Below are positions 1 to 8,550 of a stretch of 64,000 bases of DNA, piece after piece. This stretch comes from JAEUPI01 sp046348365. GTDB lineage: Bacteria > Pseudomonadota > Gammaproteobacteria > Burkholderiales > Burkholderiaceae_C. Positions within the stretch are counted from its first letter, which is position 1. Each line of letters begins with the position of its first letter. The notes under the pieces are model-generated. The model was not told the origin of the DNA and searched no databases. It saw nothing but the letters and a program-made list of their open reading frames with translations. Where the stretch lies: positions 496,001-560,000 of the forward strand of contig JAXMEL010000001.1 of the NCBI GenBank assembly GCA_046348365.1, given 5' to 3'. The position numbers were made by a program, and so were the translations under genes.

Positions 1-295
1 CCCGCTCGTTGACGTGGACGGTGGTCTTGTCGTCGCCGGCGGGCAGCGTGGCCTTGCGCTCACCGGCGATGGTGAGCACGCCGCGGTCGAGCTCGATGGC
101 GATCGTGGCCGGGTCCATGCCCGGCGCGAAGGCGAACACCTCCACCGCCTGCGGCGTGGTGCCGACGTTCAGCGCCGGGTAGCCGCTGCGGCCGAAGCCG
201 CGGATGGCGGGCGAGAAATCGAACGCGCTGTGCATCTCGCGCTGCAGGCGGTCGAGTTCGGCGAACAGGTCTCGCGAAAACAGGCTGCGGTACAT
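1..295 (-). CDS. Small heat-shock protein, Hsp20/alpha-crystallin family (5' part)
   Basis: ATP-independent holdase chaperone of the cytoplasm that binds unfolding proteins. The reverse strand opens with MYRSLFSRDLFAELDRLQRE, an amphipathic N-terminal arm typical of bacterial Hsp20. An alpha-crystallin beta-sandwich follows, with segments FAFAPGMDPATIAIELDRGV and LTIAGERKA. About 98 codons are in the window and the C-terminus lies beyond base 1. The ATG at 295 is preceded by a good GGAGG ribosome site, which fixes the start. The gene lies 113 bp downstream of the GH94 gene on the same strand but looks like a separate unit. Small heat-shock proteins are common members of low-oxygen loci in Burkholderiales; whether this one belongs to the regulon proposed further along is open. 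Confidence 0.9.
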   Translation of the reverse strand, partial: MYRSLFSRDLFAELDRLQREMHSAFDFSPAIRGFGRSGYPALNVGTTPQAVEVFAFAPGMDPATIAIELDRGVLTIAGERKATLPAGDDKTTVHVNER

Positions 296-408
296 CTCGA
301 ATCCTCCGGTTGAGTCAACACCCGTGGCGCGTGCAGCGCCGGATGCCGATCGACATGGAGGCGCGGCCGCGGGCTTTCAAGGGCCGCGGCAGCGGCATTT
401 GTGCGCAG

Positions 409-3400
409 TCAATCGATCTCGATGTCCAGCCGCAGGCTGGCCGCGCCGCCGGGCCGCTCGGCAAAGGCCGCGGCGTCGACCTCGGCGGCGCCGGTGCGGT
501 AGCGGTGCGCGGCACGGCGGAAGGCGAGCGGCTGGCCGTCGAGGCGCAGCGCGCGCACGCCGCAGCCGCGAGCGCCGACGTGGATGCACAGCACCAGCGT
601 GCGCCGCCCGAGCGGCAGCTCGGCATGCAGGCCGTCGAGCGACGGCGGCACCACCGGGTCGATCTGCCAGCTGCGCCAGCCGCGGCGGATGCCCAGCAGC
701 GCATGCACCACCAGCGCCACCGCGATGCCCGGCCCGCTCGAATAGATGCGCCAGCCGCCGTCGAAGGCCACCGTGCCGTTGCGCACGCGGTCGTAGCCGC
801 GGGCTGCCTCGTCGCGGTCGGCGAAGGCGGCGTCGGAGCTCGAGTAGTAGCAGTTGGCCTGGCGCAGGCTGCTCGAAGGCACGCGGCCGGCCAGCGCGAT
901 CGGCTGCGCGCGCATCAGCGCGTCGAAGAAGGCCTCGGCATCGCCCACATGCGCCAGCGCCTGCGCATAGCGCAGGTGGGCATGCATGTACATCAGCCCG
1001 ATCTCGCGGCCGAAGAACGCGCTGCTCTCGGCGCGCTGGAACAGCTGCATCGGCCCGCCGCGATACGGCAGCGGGCGGTCGAACAGCCGCGCGCCGTCGG
1101 CGCCGAGCAGATGGCCGCGGATCAGCGCCAGGTGCGCCTGCGCCTCCTGCGGCGTCAGCAGCTCGCCGAGGATGGCGTGCACCATCGGCAGCAGGCTGTA
1201 GCGCACGCCCGTGCGCTCGTCGCGCGGGTGCAGCAGCCACTGCGGCATCTGGCCCGGCGGCCGCAGCATGTAGCCGGTGACCACGCCGTCGACGACGAGC
1301 TGGCCGAACGCCGTGCGCACGGCATCGGAGTGCGTCTGCAGCGCGGCGGCATCGCCGGCGCGGCCCAGCTCGTGCAAGGCGAGCGCCAGCGTGCGCAGCG
1401 TCTGCTCGTGCAGCGTCACCGTCCACGCGCTGCACAGGTGCTCGCGCAGCGCCGGGTCGGCGGGCTGCAGCGAATCGTTCCAGTCGCCGTGCCCGTAGGC
1501 CACCAGCGCCGTGCCGGCGATCAGGCGGCGCTCGATGACCGCCAGCGCACGCTGCACATGGCCCCACAGCGGCGCCACCTCGGCCACCTGCCCGGCCGGT
1601 GCATGGAACGGCAGCGGCTCGTCGAGCAGGCCGGCATCGCCGCTGGCGAGCAGGTACTGGCCGAGCGCGAGCAGCGGCCAGAACACGATGTCGCCATGCG
1701 CGTCGCCGGCGCGCAGCTCGCGCTCGCGCGCGAAGAACATGAACCACTGCGGCCAGTCGCCGCCGGCATCCTGCGCCGCGAACACGCGTGCGAGCAGATC
1801 GCGCGCCGGCGCCGGCTGGTCGAGCGCGAGCAGCATCTCGAGCGGCCCCTGGCACACATCGCGCGTGCCCCAGCCGCCGCCCGAATACTGCTCCAGCCCG
1901 CGCGGCGACAGGTAGTGCACCAGCGCATCGTGGCGGAACCACGGCAGGATCTCGTCGAGCTGCGCCACCGCGCTCGCGCCCGCCGCCGCCGGCGGCGCGC
2001 GCAGCCGCAGCGCACCCAGCGTGGTCGCCGGCGGCCGCGCCGCGTCGAACAGGCGCCCGAGCAGGCGCAGCTCGAAGCGCTCGACCGGCTCGGCGGTATC
2101 GATGCACACGAACGGCGAGCCGCGGCCATGACCGTCTGCGTAGAGCATCTCGTCGCCGCCGACCGCGGCGAAGACCGTGCCCGGCAGCGGCTCGATGCGC
2201 AGCGCGCCACCGGGGAAGCGCGCCGCCAGTTCGCCTTGCGGCGGCACCGGCACGCACACCGCGTCGCCGTCGCGGTGCCAAGCGAGCGCCACTGCCGCCT
2301 CGCCGTCGTCACCGCCGAGGGCCACGTGGTGGCTCACGCACAGGCGCAGCGGCGGCCCGTCGATCACGCGCAGGCCGAGCAGCATCTCGTGCCGCGCCGC
2401 GCCGGCTTCGCTGCGCACTTCGAGCGTGCCGCGCGCATGGCGGTAGATCCAGCGGCAGGCCTCGGGCCGCATCTCGAACGCCGAGGGCACGCCGAGCTGG
2501 CGCCACGCGCCGTCGAGGTGGACGAACACGCGCTGGCCCTGCGAGCGGTACAGGCCGAGCCCGCTGCGCACGGTCGACAGCATGCGGTTGATGCTGACGT
2601 GGCCCTGCGTGAGCATCGAGTGGAAGGCGCCGGCCATCCACGCGGTGGAGGTCAGCGAGCCCTCGTCGGGCACCAGGTGCGCGCCGCCGCGCAGGATGTG
2701 GCCGTGCGCGCGCTGCACCGCCAGCTCCTTGTCGCGCAGCACCACGTGCGCCGCGGCGCCGTGGAAGAAGCTCAGCAGCCGGCCCTGCGCGTCGTGCTCG
2801 GCATGGCGCCGCTCGGGGCCGAACCAGCGCGCCAGCTCCGCCTCGCCGAGCGCCTGCGCGTCGAGCCAGGGTGCGCGCACGAAGAGGCTCGCCGCGTCGG
2901 CCACCGGCGCCGCGGGCGCGGCCGATGCCTCGGCCTCGAGTGCAGCGTCGGGCCACGGCGGCAGCTCGGCACGGGCACTGTCGAACGCCGCGATGTCGCC
3001 CGCGCCGCTGGCCGCGGGGTGATCGGCCACGAGCCGCGCCACGAAGCCGAGCTGCGCCCGCTCGCCGGGCTCCAGCGTGAGCGGCTCGTCCTGCAGCGCG
3101 AGCATGGCGTGCTCGTGCTGCAGCCGCCGCGCGGGCAACCCGTCGCGCAGCCCGGGCCACGGCGCGCCGTGGCGCGCCGCGTGGCCGGCCACCTGCACCG
3201 CATCGGTGGCGAACGACACCGCGCGCCGCAGCGAGCCGACGATCAGCCACGGATGGCGCTGCGCCACCGGCTGGTTCTGCCGCGCCGCGAGCAGCCAGCC
3301 GGCACGCGGATGCGCGAGCGGCGCGATGTCCACGTAATGGCTGACATAGGCCTCGTTGAGGCGGATCGCTGCCGGCGCGGCGAGGCCCACGTCCTGCAGG

Positions 3401-3771
3401 TGCAGCAGATCGAAGCGCTGCGCGCGCGCGCCGCGGTTGTGTACGCGCAGCTGCCAGGCCCACACCGGCGCGTCGTCGGCCAGCACGAGGCGCAGCTGCA
3501 CGTGCAGGCCGTGCACCAGGCCGTGGCGCTCGAAGCCGCCGCCCGGCCGCGTGGCCAGCGGCGAGGCCGGGCCGAGCAGCGGCACGCTGCTCGCCTCGCC
3601 CGCCGCACCGTGCACGCGCAGCACCAGCGCCGCCGGCCCGCCCTCGGCCTCGTTGCCGGGAAACAGGTTCACCATCAGCGCGCCGTGCAGCATGCGGCGC
3701 AGCGAGCCGTTGCCGTTCAGCTCGGCGACCAGCCCGGCGCGGTTGCGCAGCACGATCGGGCCGCTCGTCAT
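409..3771 (-). CDS. GH94 glycoside phosphorylase, probably 1,2-beta-oligoglucan phosphorylase
   Basis: Predicted cytoplasmic phosphorylase of 1,120 residues that would split beta-glucosidic oligosaccharides with phosphate to give glucose 1-phosphate. There is no signal peptide. The N-terminal half is a beta-sandwich, and the (alpha/alpha)6 barrel carries GHGDWNDSLQ near residue 762, where GH94 enzymes have their catalytic acid Asp in a GDWND motif. Cellobiose and chitobiose phosphorylases are about 800 residues and laminaribiose phosphorylase about 900, whereas 1,2-beta-oligoglucan phosphorylases are about 1,100, so length favours the last. The context agrees: it ends an operon with a GH144-type glucanase and an ABC sugar importer. 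The ATG overlaps the upstream stop (ATGA), indicating translational coupling. Family is firm; substrate is inferred. Confidence 0.85.
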   Translation of the reverse strand: MTSGPIVLRNRAGLVAELNGNGSLRRMLHGALMVNLFPGNEAEGGPAALVLRVHGAAGEASSVPLLGPASPLATRPGGGFERHGLVHGLHVQLRLVLADDAPVWAWQLRVHNRGARAQRFDLLHLQDVGLAAPAAIRLNEAYVSHYVDIAPLAHPRAGWLLAARQNQPVAQRHPWLIVGSLRRAVSFATDAVQVAGHAARHGAPWPGLRDGLPARRLQHEHAMLALQDEPLTLEPGERAQLGFVARLVADHPAASGAGDIAAFDSARAELPPWPDAALEAEASAAPAAPVADAASLFVRAPWLDAQALGEAELARWFGPERRHAEHDAQGRLLSFFHGAAAHVVLRDKELAVQRAHGHILRGGAHLVPDEGSLTSTAWMAGAFHSMLTQGHVSINRMLSTVRSGLGLYRSQGQRVFVHLDGAWRQLGVPSAFEMRPEACRWIYRHARGTLEVRSEAGAARHEMLLGLRVIDGPPLRLCVSHHVALGGDDGEAAVALAWHRDGDAVCVPVPPQGELAARFPGGALRIEPLPGTVFAAVGGDEMLYADGHGRGSPFVCIDTAEPVERFELRLLGRLFDAARPPATTLGALRLRAPPAAAGASAVAQLDEILPWFRHDALVHYLSPRGLEQYSGGGWGTRDVCQGPLEMLLALDQPAPARDLLARVFAAQDAGGDWPQWFMFFARERELRAGDAHGDIVFWPLLALGQYLLASGDAGLLDEPLPFHAPAGQVAEVAPLWGHVQRALAVIERRLIAGTALVAYGHGDWNDSLQPADPALREHLCSAWTVTLHEQTLRTLALALHELGRAGDAAALQTHSDAVRTAFGQLVVDGVVTGYMLRPPGQMPQWLLHPRDERTGVRYSLLPMVHAILGELLTPQEAQAHLALIRGHLLGADGARLFDRPLPYRGGPMQLFQRAESSAFFGREIGLMYMHAHLRYAQALAHVGDAEAFFDALMRAQPIALAGRVPSSSLRQANCYYSSSDAAFADRDEAARGYDRVRNGTVAFDGGWRIYSSGPGIAVALVVHALLGIRRGWRSWQIDPVVPPSLDGLHAELPLGRRTLVLCIHVGARGCGVRALRLDGQPLAFRRAAHRYRTGAAEVDAAAFAERPGGAASLRLDIEID

Positions 3772-6700
3772 GCACCCTCCAGCTCGATCAGCGCCGGCGC
3801 TGCGGGCAGCGCCAGCTCGCGCCCCTGCCACGGCAGCGCCTGCGACCCTGCGCGCGCCGCCGGCAGCGGCGCGTCGCCGGGCCAGACCAGCCGCGCCGGT
3901 GCATCGCAGCGCTGCAGCTGCAGCGTCCAGCCGCCCGCGCGCCGGCGCAGCGCATAGTCCAGCGCGCCGTGCGACGTGGCGAGGCCCTGCACCGCGACGT
4001 CGCCCTGCGCGATCCACGCCGCGTTCGCGCCGGCAGGCAGCACGATCGCGCCGTCGCGCTCGCGCTCGTAGGCGAACAGGTCGAGCGCCGAGGCGATGTA
4101 GTCGGCCGACACCCAGGCATGCGGCATGTCGCCCAGGAAGCGCGGCTCGCGCGCATCGGGCAGCACCACCTCGGCCCACTGGTTCCAGCCCGGCGGCCGG
4201 CGATGCGCGAAGTGAAACGCGAGCAGCTCGTGCGCGCGCGCGCCGTGCCCGAGGCGCACCGCGGTGCCGACGTGGCGCAGCTCGTAGGGCGTGTAGTCCT
4301 TCCACGCGAGCTGGCCCTGTGCGCGCGCCTGCGCCTCGCGCCAGTAGCGCTCGAAGGTGGCTTCGAGCAACGCCGCGGGCAGCGCCGCCTGCGCGACGTT
4401 GACCGCCACCGTGGTCGACGTGGCATCGAAGTCGCCGCGGTCGGCGGCGCCGGCGATCCAGCCGATGCCGTGCGCGCGCGCGGTCGCGGCCACCGATTCG
4501 GCCAGCTCGCGCTCGAACTCGTCGCGCCAGCCGGCCCAGCGGCGCGCCTCGTCGGCGTGGCCCGTCGCGGCGGCCAGCGTCACCGCGTCCTTGTAGCCGC
4601 GCAGCGCCCAGAAATCGTCCCAGTACGAGTAGGCCGGCTTGTCGGAATAGCCTTCGTGGCTGATCGACGGCGGCATCAGGCCGAACAGGTGCGCGCGCTC
4701 GCCGCCGCGCAGCCGCGCGTCGCGGCCCGACTGGCGCAGCGATTCCATCCACGCCACCACGCGCTGCACCGTCGGCCAGTGGCGTTCGAGCAGCGCGCGA
4801 TCGCCGCCGTGGCGCCACTGCTCGGCCACGAGGAACAGGTACTCGCCGTGGCTGTCGTTCTCGACCACCGGGTCGGCGCCGCGCGCGTCGATGCAGCACG
4901 GCACCTTGCCGCTGGCGAAGATGCGCGGCGCGAACCAGTCGGCGAACTCGCGCGCGGCATCGGTCTCGCCCATGCGCAGCAGCGCCGACGCCATCATCGC
5001 GCCGTCGCGGATCCAGCTGCGTGCGTACGAGCGCGTGCCCGGGCGCAGCGCCGCGCCGTCGCGCGAGAGCAGCACCTGCGCCAGCGCGCTGCGCAGCGTG
5101 TCGGCCACCGGCTGCGCGGCCGGCGGCAGGTGCAGCCGCACGCGATCGAGCCGCGCGCGCCAGGCCTCGGCCGCGGCGTCGAGCCGCGACTGCACGGCGG
5201 CGTCGGTCGGCGGCTGCTCGGCGCTGGCGGCCGATGGCCGCTGCGCGCCGGAGCGCGGCGCGAGCGGCGCCACCATCGCCACCGCGCCGGAGGCGCCGGG
5301 CGCCAGCTCGAGGTCGAACCGCAGCAGCGCCGAGGCCTGGCCCGCGCGATCGTCGAGCACGGTCAGCGGCGCGGCCGCGGCGAGTGTTGCGAGGTCGAGC
5401 CCGGCATCACCGCCGGCCGCGCTCACGCGCTGCGGCGTCGCGGAAAAGCGCAGCGCGCGCCTGCCGTTGACGTCGATGCCATGTGGCGTGCGGCGCAGCC
5501 GATGCACCGGGCTCGCACCGCCTTGCGTGGCGAGGAACTGCTGCGGCGGATTCACCTGCCACGGCCGCACGGCCAGCAGCAGCCGCAGCCGGCGCGCGGT
5601 GGCGCCGCGGTTGGTGAGCACCCAGCGCGCGAGCAGCTCGGGCGCTTCGCGCGGGCCGTCGGCGCCGGCCTGCACCGCGAGCGTGAACGCATCGTGCCGC
5701 CAGTGCACAGAAGGCTGCGGCAGGTAGCCGTCGCGCAGCGACTGCGTGGGCGCCACCTGCGCCCAGGTGATGCGCTGCCCGTCGTCGAGCTGCACCGCAG
5801 GCTCCAGGCTGAAGCCGCCGCGGCCCAGCTCGAGCGCGCCGTCTTCGCTGAGCAGCGCCGAGCGCTCGCCGCCGCCGTCGACGCCGACCAACGTCCAGTA
5901 GTTCTGCTGGCCGACATAGGCGCGCGGCAGGTCACCACGTGGCGCCTCGGCGGCGCGCTCGGCGAGCACGGCGTTGGCGTCGGGCCACTGCGCCGCGCTG
6001 CGCAGCGCCACCTCGGGCTGGCCGCGCCCGCGCTGGCGCACGATGCGCAGCGCGCGCGCCTCGCGCTCGGGCGTGAGCAGCGCATCGAGCCCGCCGTCGC
6101 TGCCGCGCACGCGCCGCAGCGGCACGAGGCGGCCACGCGCATCGCGCAGCTGCACGTCGTAGTCGAGCGGCGCGGCGCCATGCGGCCAGCGCAGCACCAC
6201 GCCGTTGAACTCGCGCAGCGCGCCGAAGTCGACATCGACGATGCGCCCGGCCACGTGCTGCCGCAGCGCCGGCCACTGCGCCGGCTCGGCCGCGCGCTCG
6301 GCGAGCGCGAGCGCGTGCAGGCACAGCGAGCCCGCGCCGCCCTGCGCGGCGGCGATCACGAACTCGATGTGCCGGCTCTCGCGCAGCGTGCGGTCCGCCG
6401 CCGGACCCCAGGCGAACGCGAGATGGCGGCGGCGCATGCGCAGCTCGGTGGCGACGGCCGGCGCCCGCCACGCGGGGCGGCGATACCACCATACGTTGTC
6501 GCCGCCGGCGTCGACGAGTTTGATCTGCAGGTCGTTGGCCGGCCCGCGCCCGCTCACGCGCGCGGCAAGCTCGAACTGCGCCGGCCATTGCAGCGGCAGC
6601 TCGCGGCGCAGCACCGCATAGCCGGCCACGCCGGCGAAGTCGTAGTCGAGACACACGCCGCCGCCGCGCGCGCGGCGCAGCGAGGCACGCACCTGGTCGG

Positions 6701-6851
6701 AGCCGCTCGCCTGCCAGGCCGAGGCATCGCGCAGCGTGTCGAGCACGCGCGGCGGCGCGACGGCGGCGCGATCCGCAGCCCGATCCGCAGCCGATACCGC
6801 GGTCGAGAGCGCGGCCCACGCCAGCAGCGCGATCGCCGGCGCGCGCCTCAT
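3768..6851 (-). CDS. Secreted discoidin-domain six-hairpin glycosidase, specificity unknown
   Basis: A 1,027-residue protein with a signal peptide (MRRAPAIALLAWAALSTAVS). Residues 35-190 look like a galactose-binding beta-sandwich, residues 200-280 resemble an F5/8 type C (discoidin) domain, and residues 520-930 form an alpha/alpha barrel of the six-hairpin glycosidase fold. Barrel landmarks are WIRDGAMM near 607, DSHGEYLFL near 665, YSYWDDFWALRG near 745 and DATSTTVAV near 807. I cannot assign it to a named GH family. Its start overlaps the permease stop (ATGA) and its stop overlaps the GH94 start, so it is translated with them. It probably trims the same glucan in the periplasm before ABC uptake. 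It could be an exo-acting glucosidase, a transglucosylase or a debranching enzyme. Confidence 0.75.
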   Translation of the reverse strand: MRRAPAIALLAWAALSTAVSAADRAADRAAVAPPRVLDTLRDASAWQASGSDQVRASLRRARGGGVCLDYDFAGVAGYAVLRRELPLQWPAQFELAARVSGRGPANDLQIKLVDAGGDNVWWYRRPAWRAPAVATELRMRRRHLAFAWGPAADRTLRESRHIEFVIAAAQGGAGSLCLHALALAERAAEPAQWPALRQHVAGRIVDVDFGALREFNGVVLRWPHGAAPLDYDVQLRDARGRLVPLRRVRGSDGGLDALLTPEREARALRIVRQRGRGQPEVALRSAAQWPDANAVLAERAAEAPRGDLPRAYVGQQNYWTLVGVDGGGERSALLSEDGALELGRGGFSLEPAVQLDDGQRITWAQVAPTQSLRDGYLPQPSVHWRHDAFTLAVQAGADGPREAPELLARWVLTNRGATARRLRLLLAVRPWQVNPPQQFLATQGGASPVHRLRRTPHGIDVNGRRALRFSATPQRVSAAGGDAGLDLATLAAAAPLTVLDDRAGQASALLRFDLELAPGASGAVAMVAPLAPRSGAQRPSAASAEQPPTDAAVQSRLDAAAEAWRARLDRVRLHLPPAAQPVADTLRSALAQVLLSRDGAALRPGTRSYARSWIRDGAMMASALLRMGETDAAREFADWFAPRIFASGKVPCCIDARGADPVVENDSHGEYLFLVAEQWRHGGDRALLERHWPTVQRVVAWMESLRQSGRDARLRGGERAHLFGLMPPSISHEGYSDKPAYSYWDDFWALRGYKDAVTLAAATGHADEARRWAGWRDEFERELAESVAATARAHGIGWIAGAADRGDFDATSTTVAVNVAQAALPAALLEATFERYWREAQARAQGQLAWKDYTPYELRHVGTAVRLGHGARAHELLAFHFAHRRPPGWNQWAEVVLPDAREPRFLGDMPHAWVSADYIASALDLFAYERERDGAIVLPAGANAAWIAQGDVAVQGLATSHGALDYALRRRAGGWTLQLQRCDAPARLVWPGDAPLPAARAGSQALPWQGRELALPAAPALIELEGA

Positions 6852-7672
6852 GCCTTCACGCTGCCCATCAGCAGGCCCTGCATGTAGTAGCGCTGCAGCA
6901 GCAGGAACAGCAGCAGCACCGGCGCCACCGTGAGCACGGCGCCGGCCATCATCAGCTCGGTGTCCTGCACGTGCTCGCGCGCCAGGCCGGCCAGCGCCAC
7001 CGGCAGCGTCTGCAGCTCGCGGTCGGTGAGCACGATCAGTGGCCACATGAAGTCGTTCCACGAGCCGAGGAAGGTCAGCACCGCGAGCGTGGCGATCACC
7101 GGCTTGAGCAGCGGCAGCACGATGCGCGCGAAGATCTGCCACTCGCTGGCACCGTCGATGCGGCCGGCCTCGAGGATCTCGTCGGGGATCGACAGCGCGT
7201 ACTGCCGCACCAGGAAGATGCCGAACACGCTGGCCAGCCACGGCACCAGCGCGCCGGCGACGGTGTTCACGAGTCCCATCTGCTTGAGCATCAGGAACAG
7301 CGGCATCATCGTCACCTGCGCCGGGATCACCAGCGCGCCGAGCAGCGTGCGAAACACCGCATCGCGCCCGGCGAAGCGCAGCTTGGCGAAGGCATAGCCG
7401 GCGGCAAGGTTGAACGCCAGCGACAGCGCCGTCGCGCCGACGGCCAGCAGCACGCTGTTGAGCAGCGGCCGGCCGATGCCGACGGTGGCGAACAGCTCGC
7501 GGTAGTTGCGCAGCGTCGGCGCCTTGGGCAGCAGCGGCGGCGGGAAGCTGCCGGCCTCGCCGGGCACCATCAGCGAGGCCGACACCATCCACGCCAGCGG
7601 CGCGAGCGTGAGCGCGGCCAGCGCGAACAACGCCGCGTGCAGCAGCGCCGATTCCGCGCGCCGCGCCGTCAC
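6848..7672 (-). CDS. ABC sugar transporter permease, MalG type
   Basis: Inner-membrane permease of 274 residues and one half of the channel of a CUT1-type sugar importer. About six hydrophobic segments are visible. Near residues 175-195 the cytoplasmic EAA loop reads EILEAGRIDGASEWQIFARI, which docks the ATPase. The start is a GTG at 7672 overlapping the stop of the first permease (GTGTGA). No ATPase subunit is encoded in this operon, so a shared MsiK/MalK-like ATPase elsewhere is likely; this is usual for CUT1 systems. The ATGA overlap with the downstream glycosidase couples import and enzyme production. Confidence 0.9.
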   Translation of the reverse strand: MTARRAESALLHAALFALAALTLAPLAWMVSASLMVPGEAGSFPPPLLPKAPTLRNYRELFATVGIGRPLLNSVLLAVGATALSLAFNLAAGYAFAKLRFAGRDAVFRTLLGALVIPAQVTMMPLFLMLKQMGLVNTVAGALVPWLASVFGIFLVRQYALSIPDEILEAGRIDGASEWQIFARIVLPLLKPVIATLAVLTFLGSWNDFMWPLIVLTDRELQTLPVALAGLAREHVQDTELMMAGAVLTVAPVLLLFLLLQRYYMQGLLMGSVKA

Positions 7673-8550
7673 ACCGACTCCCGCGCCAGGCGGCTGGCGC
7701 GCGTGTGCGCCAGCGTGAAGGCGAACATGAACGCGAACAGCACGAACGCCACCGCCGAGGCCGAGCCGAGGCTCCACCACTTGAAGCCCTCCTCGTACAT
7801 CAGGTAGAGCACGGTCACGGTGCGCTGCGCCGGGCCGCCCTGCGTCATCACGTAGGGCTCGGCGAAGAGCTGGAAGTGCGCCGACATGGTGAGGATGCTC
7901 ACCATCAGCAGCATCGGCGCCAGCGCCGGCAGCGTCACGTGGCGCAGCTGCTGGGCGCGCGTGGCGCCGTCGAGGCTGGCCGACTCGTAGAGCTCGCGCG
8001 GGATCGCCTGCAGCCCGGCCAGCAGGATGACCATGTTGTAGCCGAAGTTCTTCCACACCGACATCAGCGCGATGGCCGGCATCGCGAGCCAGGGATGGCC
8101 GAGCCAATCGAGCGGCGCGATGCCGAGCAGCCCGAGGCCGTGGTTGAGCAGCCCGTAACGCGTGTGCAGCAGGTAGCGCCAGGCCACCGCCACCGCCACC
8201 AGCGTGGTGACCACCGGCGCGAACAGCGCCGTGCGCCACAGCGCCTTCAGGCGCACCAGCGGCGAGTTCAGCAGCAGCGCGGCGCCGAGCGACGCGCCCA
8301 CCGACAGCGGCACGCCGACGACGACGTAGAACATCGTGTTGGCCAGCGCCTGCCAGAACAGCGGCGTGCGCAGCAGCTGGGCGTAGTTGTCGAGCCCCAC
8401 GAAGCGCAGGTTGCGCAGGTCGGCCAGCGCGTAGATGTCGAAGTCGGTCAGGCTCATCGCCACCGCGGCGGCCACCGGCACGACGAAGAACACGCCGATG
8501 GCCACCAGCGCGGGCGCCACGAACAGCCAGCCGGCGGTGGCGAGCTTCAT
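7669..8550 (-). CDS. ABC sugar transporter permease, MalF type
   Basis: Inner-membrane permease of 293 residues that pairs with the MalG-type subunit. It has an N-terminal membrane segment (GWLFVAPALVAIGVFFVVPV) and several further helices. The EAA-loop sequence near residues 200-220 reads LYESASLDGATRAQQLRHVT. The ATG at 8550 overlaps the stop of the binding-protein gene by four bases. Family assignment to binding-protein-dependent CUT1 permeases is clear. The substrate, probably beta-1,2-gluco-oligosaccharides, is inferred only from the neighbouring enzymes. Confidence 0.9.
   Translation of the reverse strand: MKLATAGWLFVAPALVAIGVFFVVPVAAAVAMSLTDFDIYALADLRNLRFVGLDNYAQLLRTPLFWQALANTMFYVVVGVPLSVGASLGAALLLNSPLVRLKALWRTALFAPVVTTLVAVAVAWRYLLHTRYGLLNHGLGLLGIAPLDWLGHPWLAMPAIALMSVWKNFGYNMVILLAGLQAIPRELYESASLDGATRAQQLRHVTLPALAPMLLMVSILTMSAHFQLFAEPYVMTQGGPAQRTVTVLYLMYEEGFKWWSLGSASAVAFVLFAFMFAFTLAHTRASRLARESV

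Noticed and set aside
303..312. TTGACTCAA palindrome just upstream of the Hsp20 start as an FNR site
   Set aside because: The arms are separated by one base instead of four, and the site overlaps the ribosome-binding region, so it cannot be an activator site.
366..390. GC-rich hairpin (GCCGCGG stem) between the GH94 and Hsp20 genes as an operon terminator
   Set aside because: The stem is only seven bases around an 11-base loop and there is no T-run downstream on the minus strand. Such palindromes are frequent by chance in GC-rich DNA.
310..3957. A 1,215-codon plus-strand open frame opposite the GH94 gene
   Set aside because: It is the antisense shadow of the GH94 coding frame, rich in Arg, His, Gln and Ala, with no domain, while the opposite strand has intact catalytic motifs.
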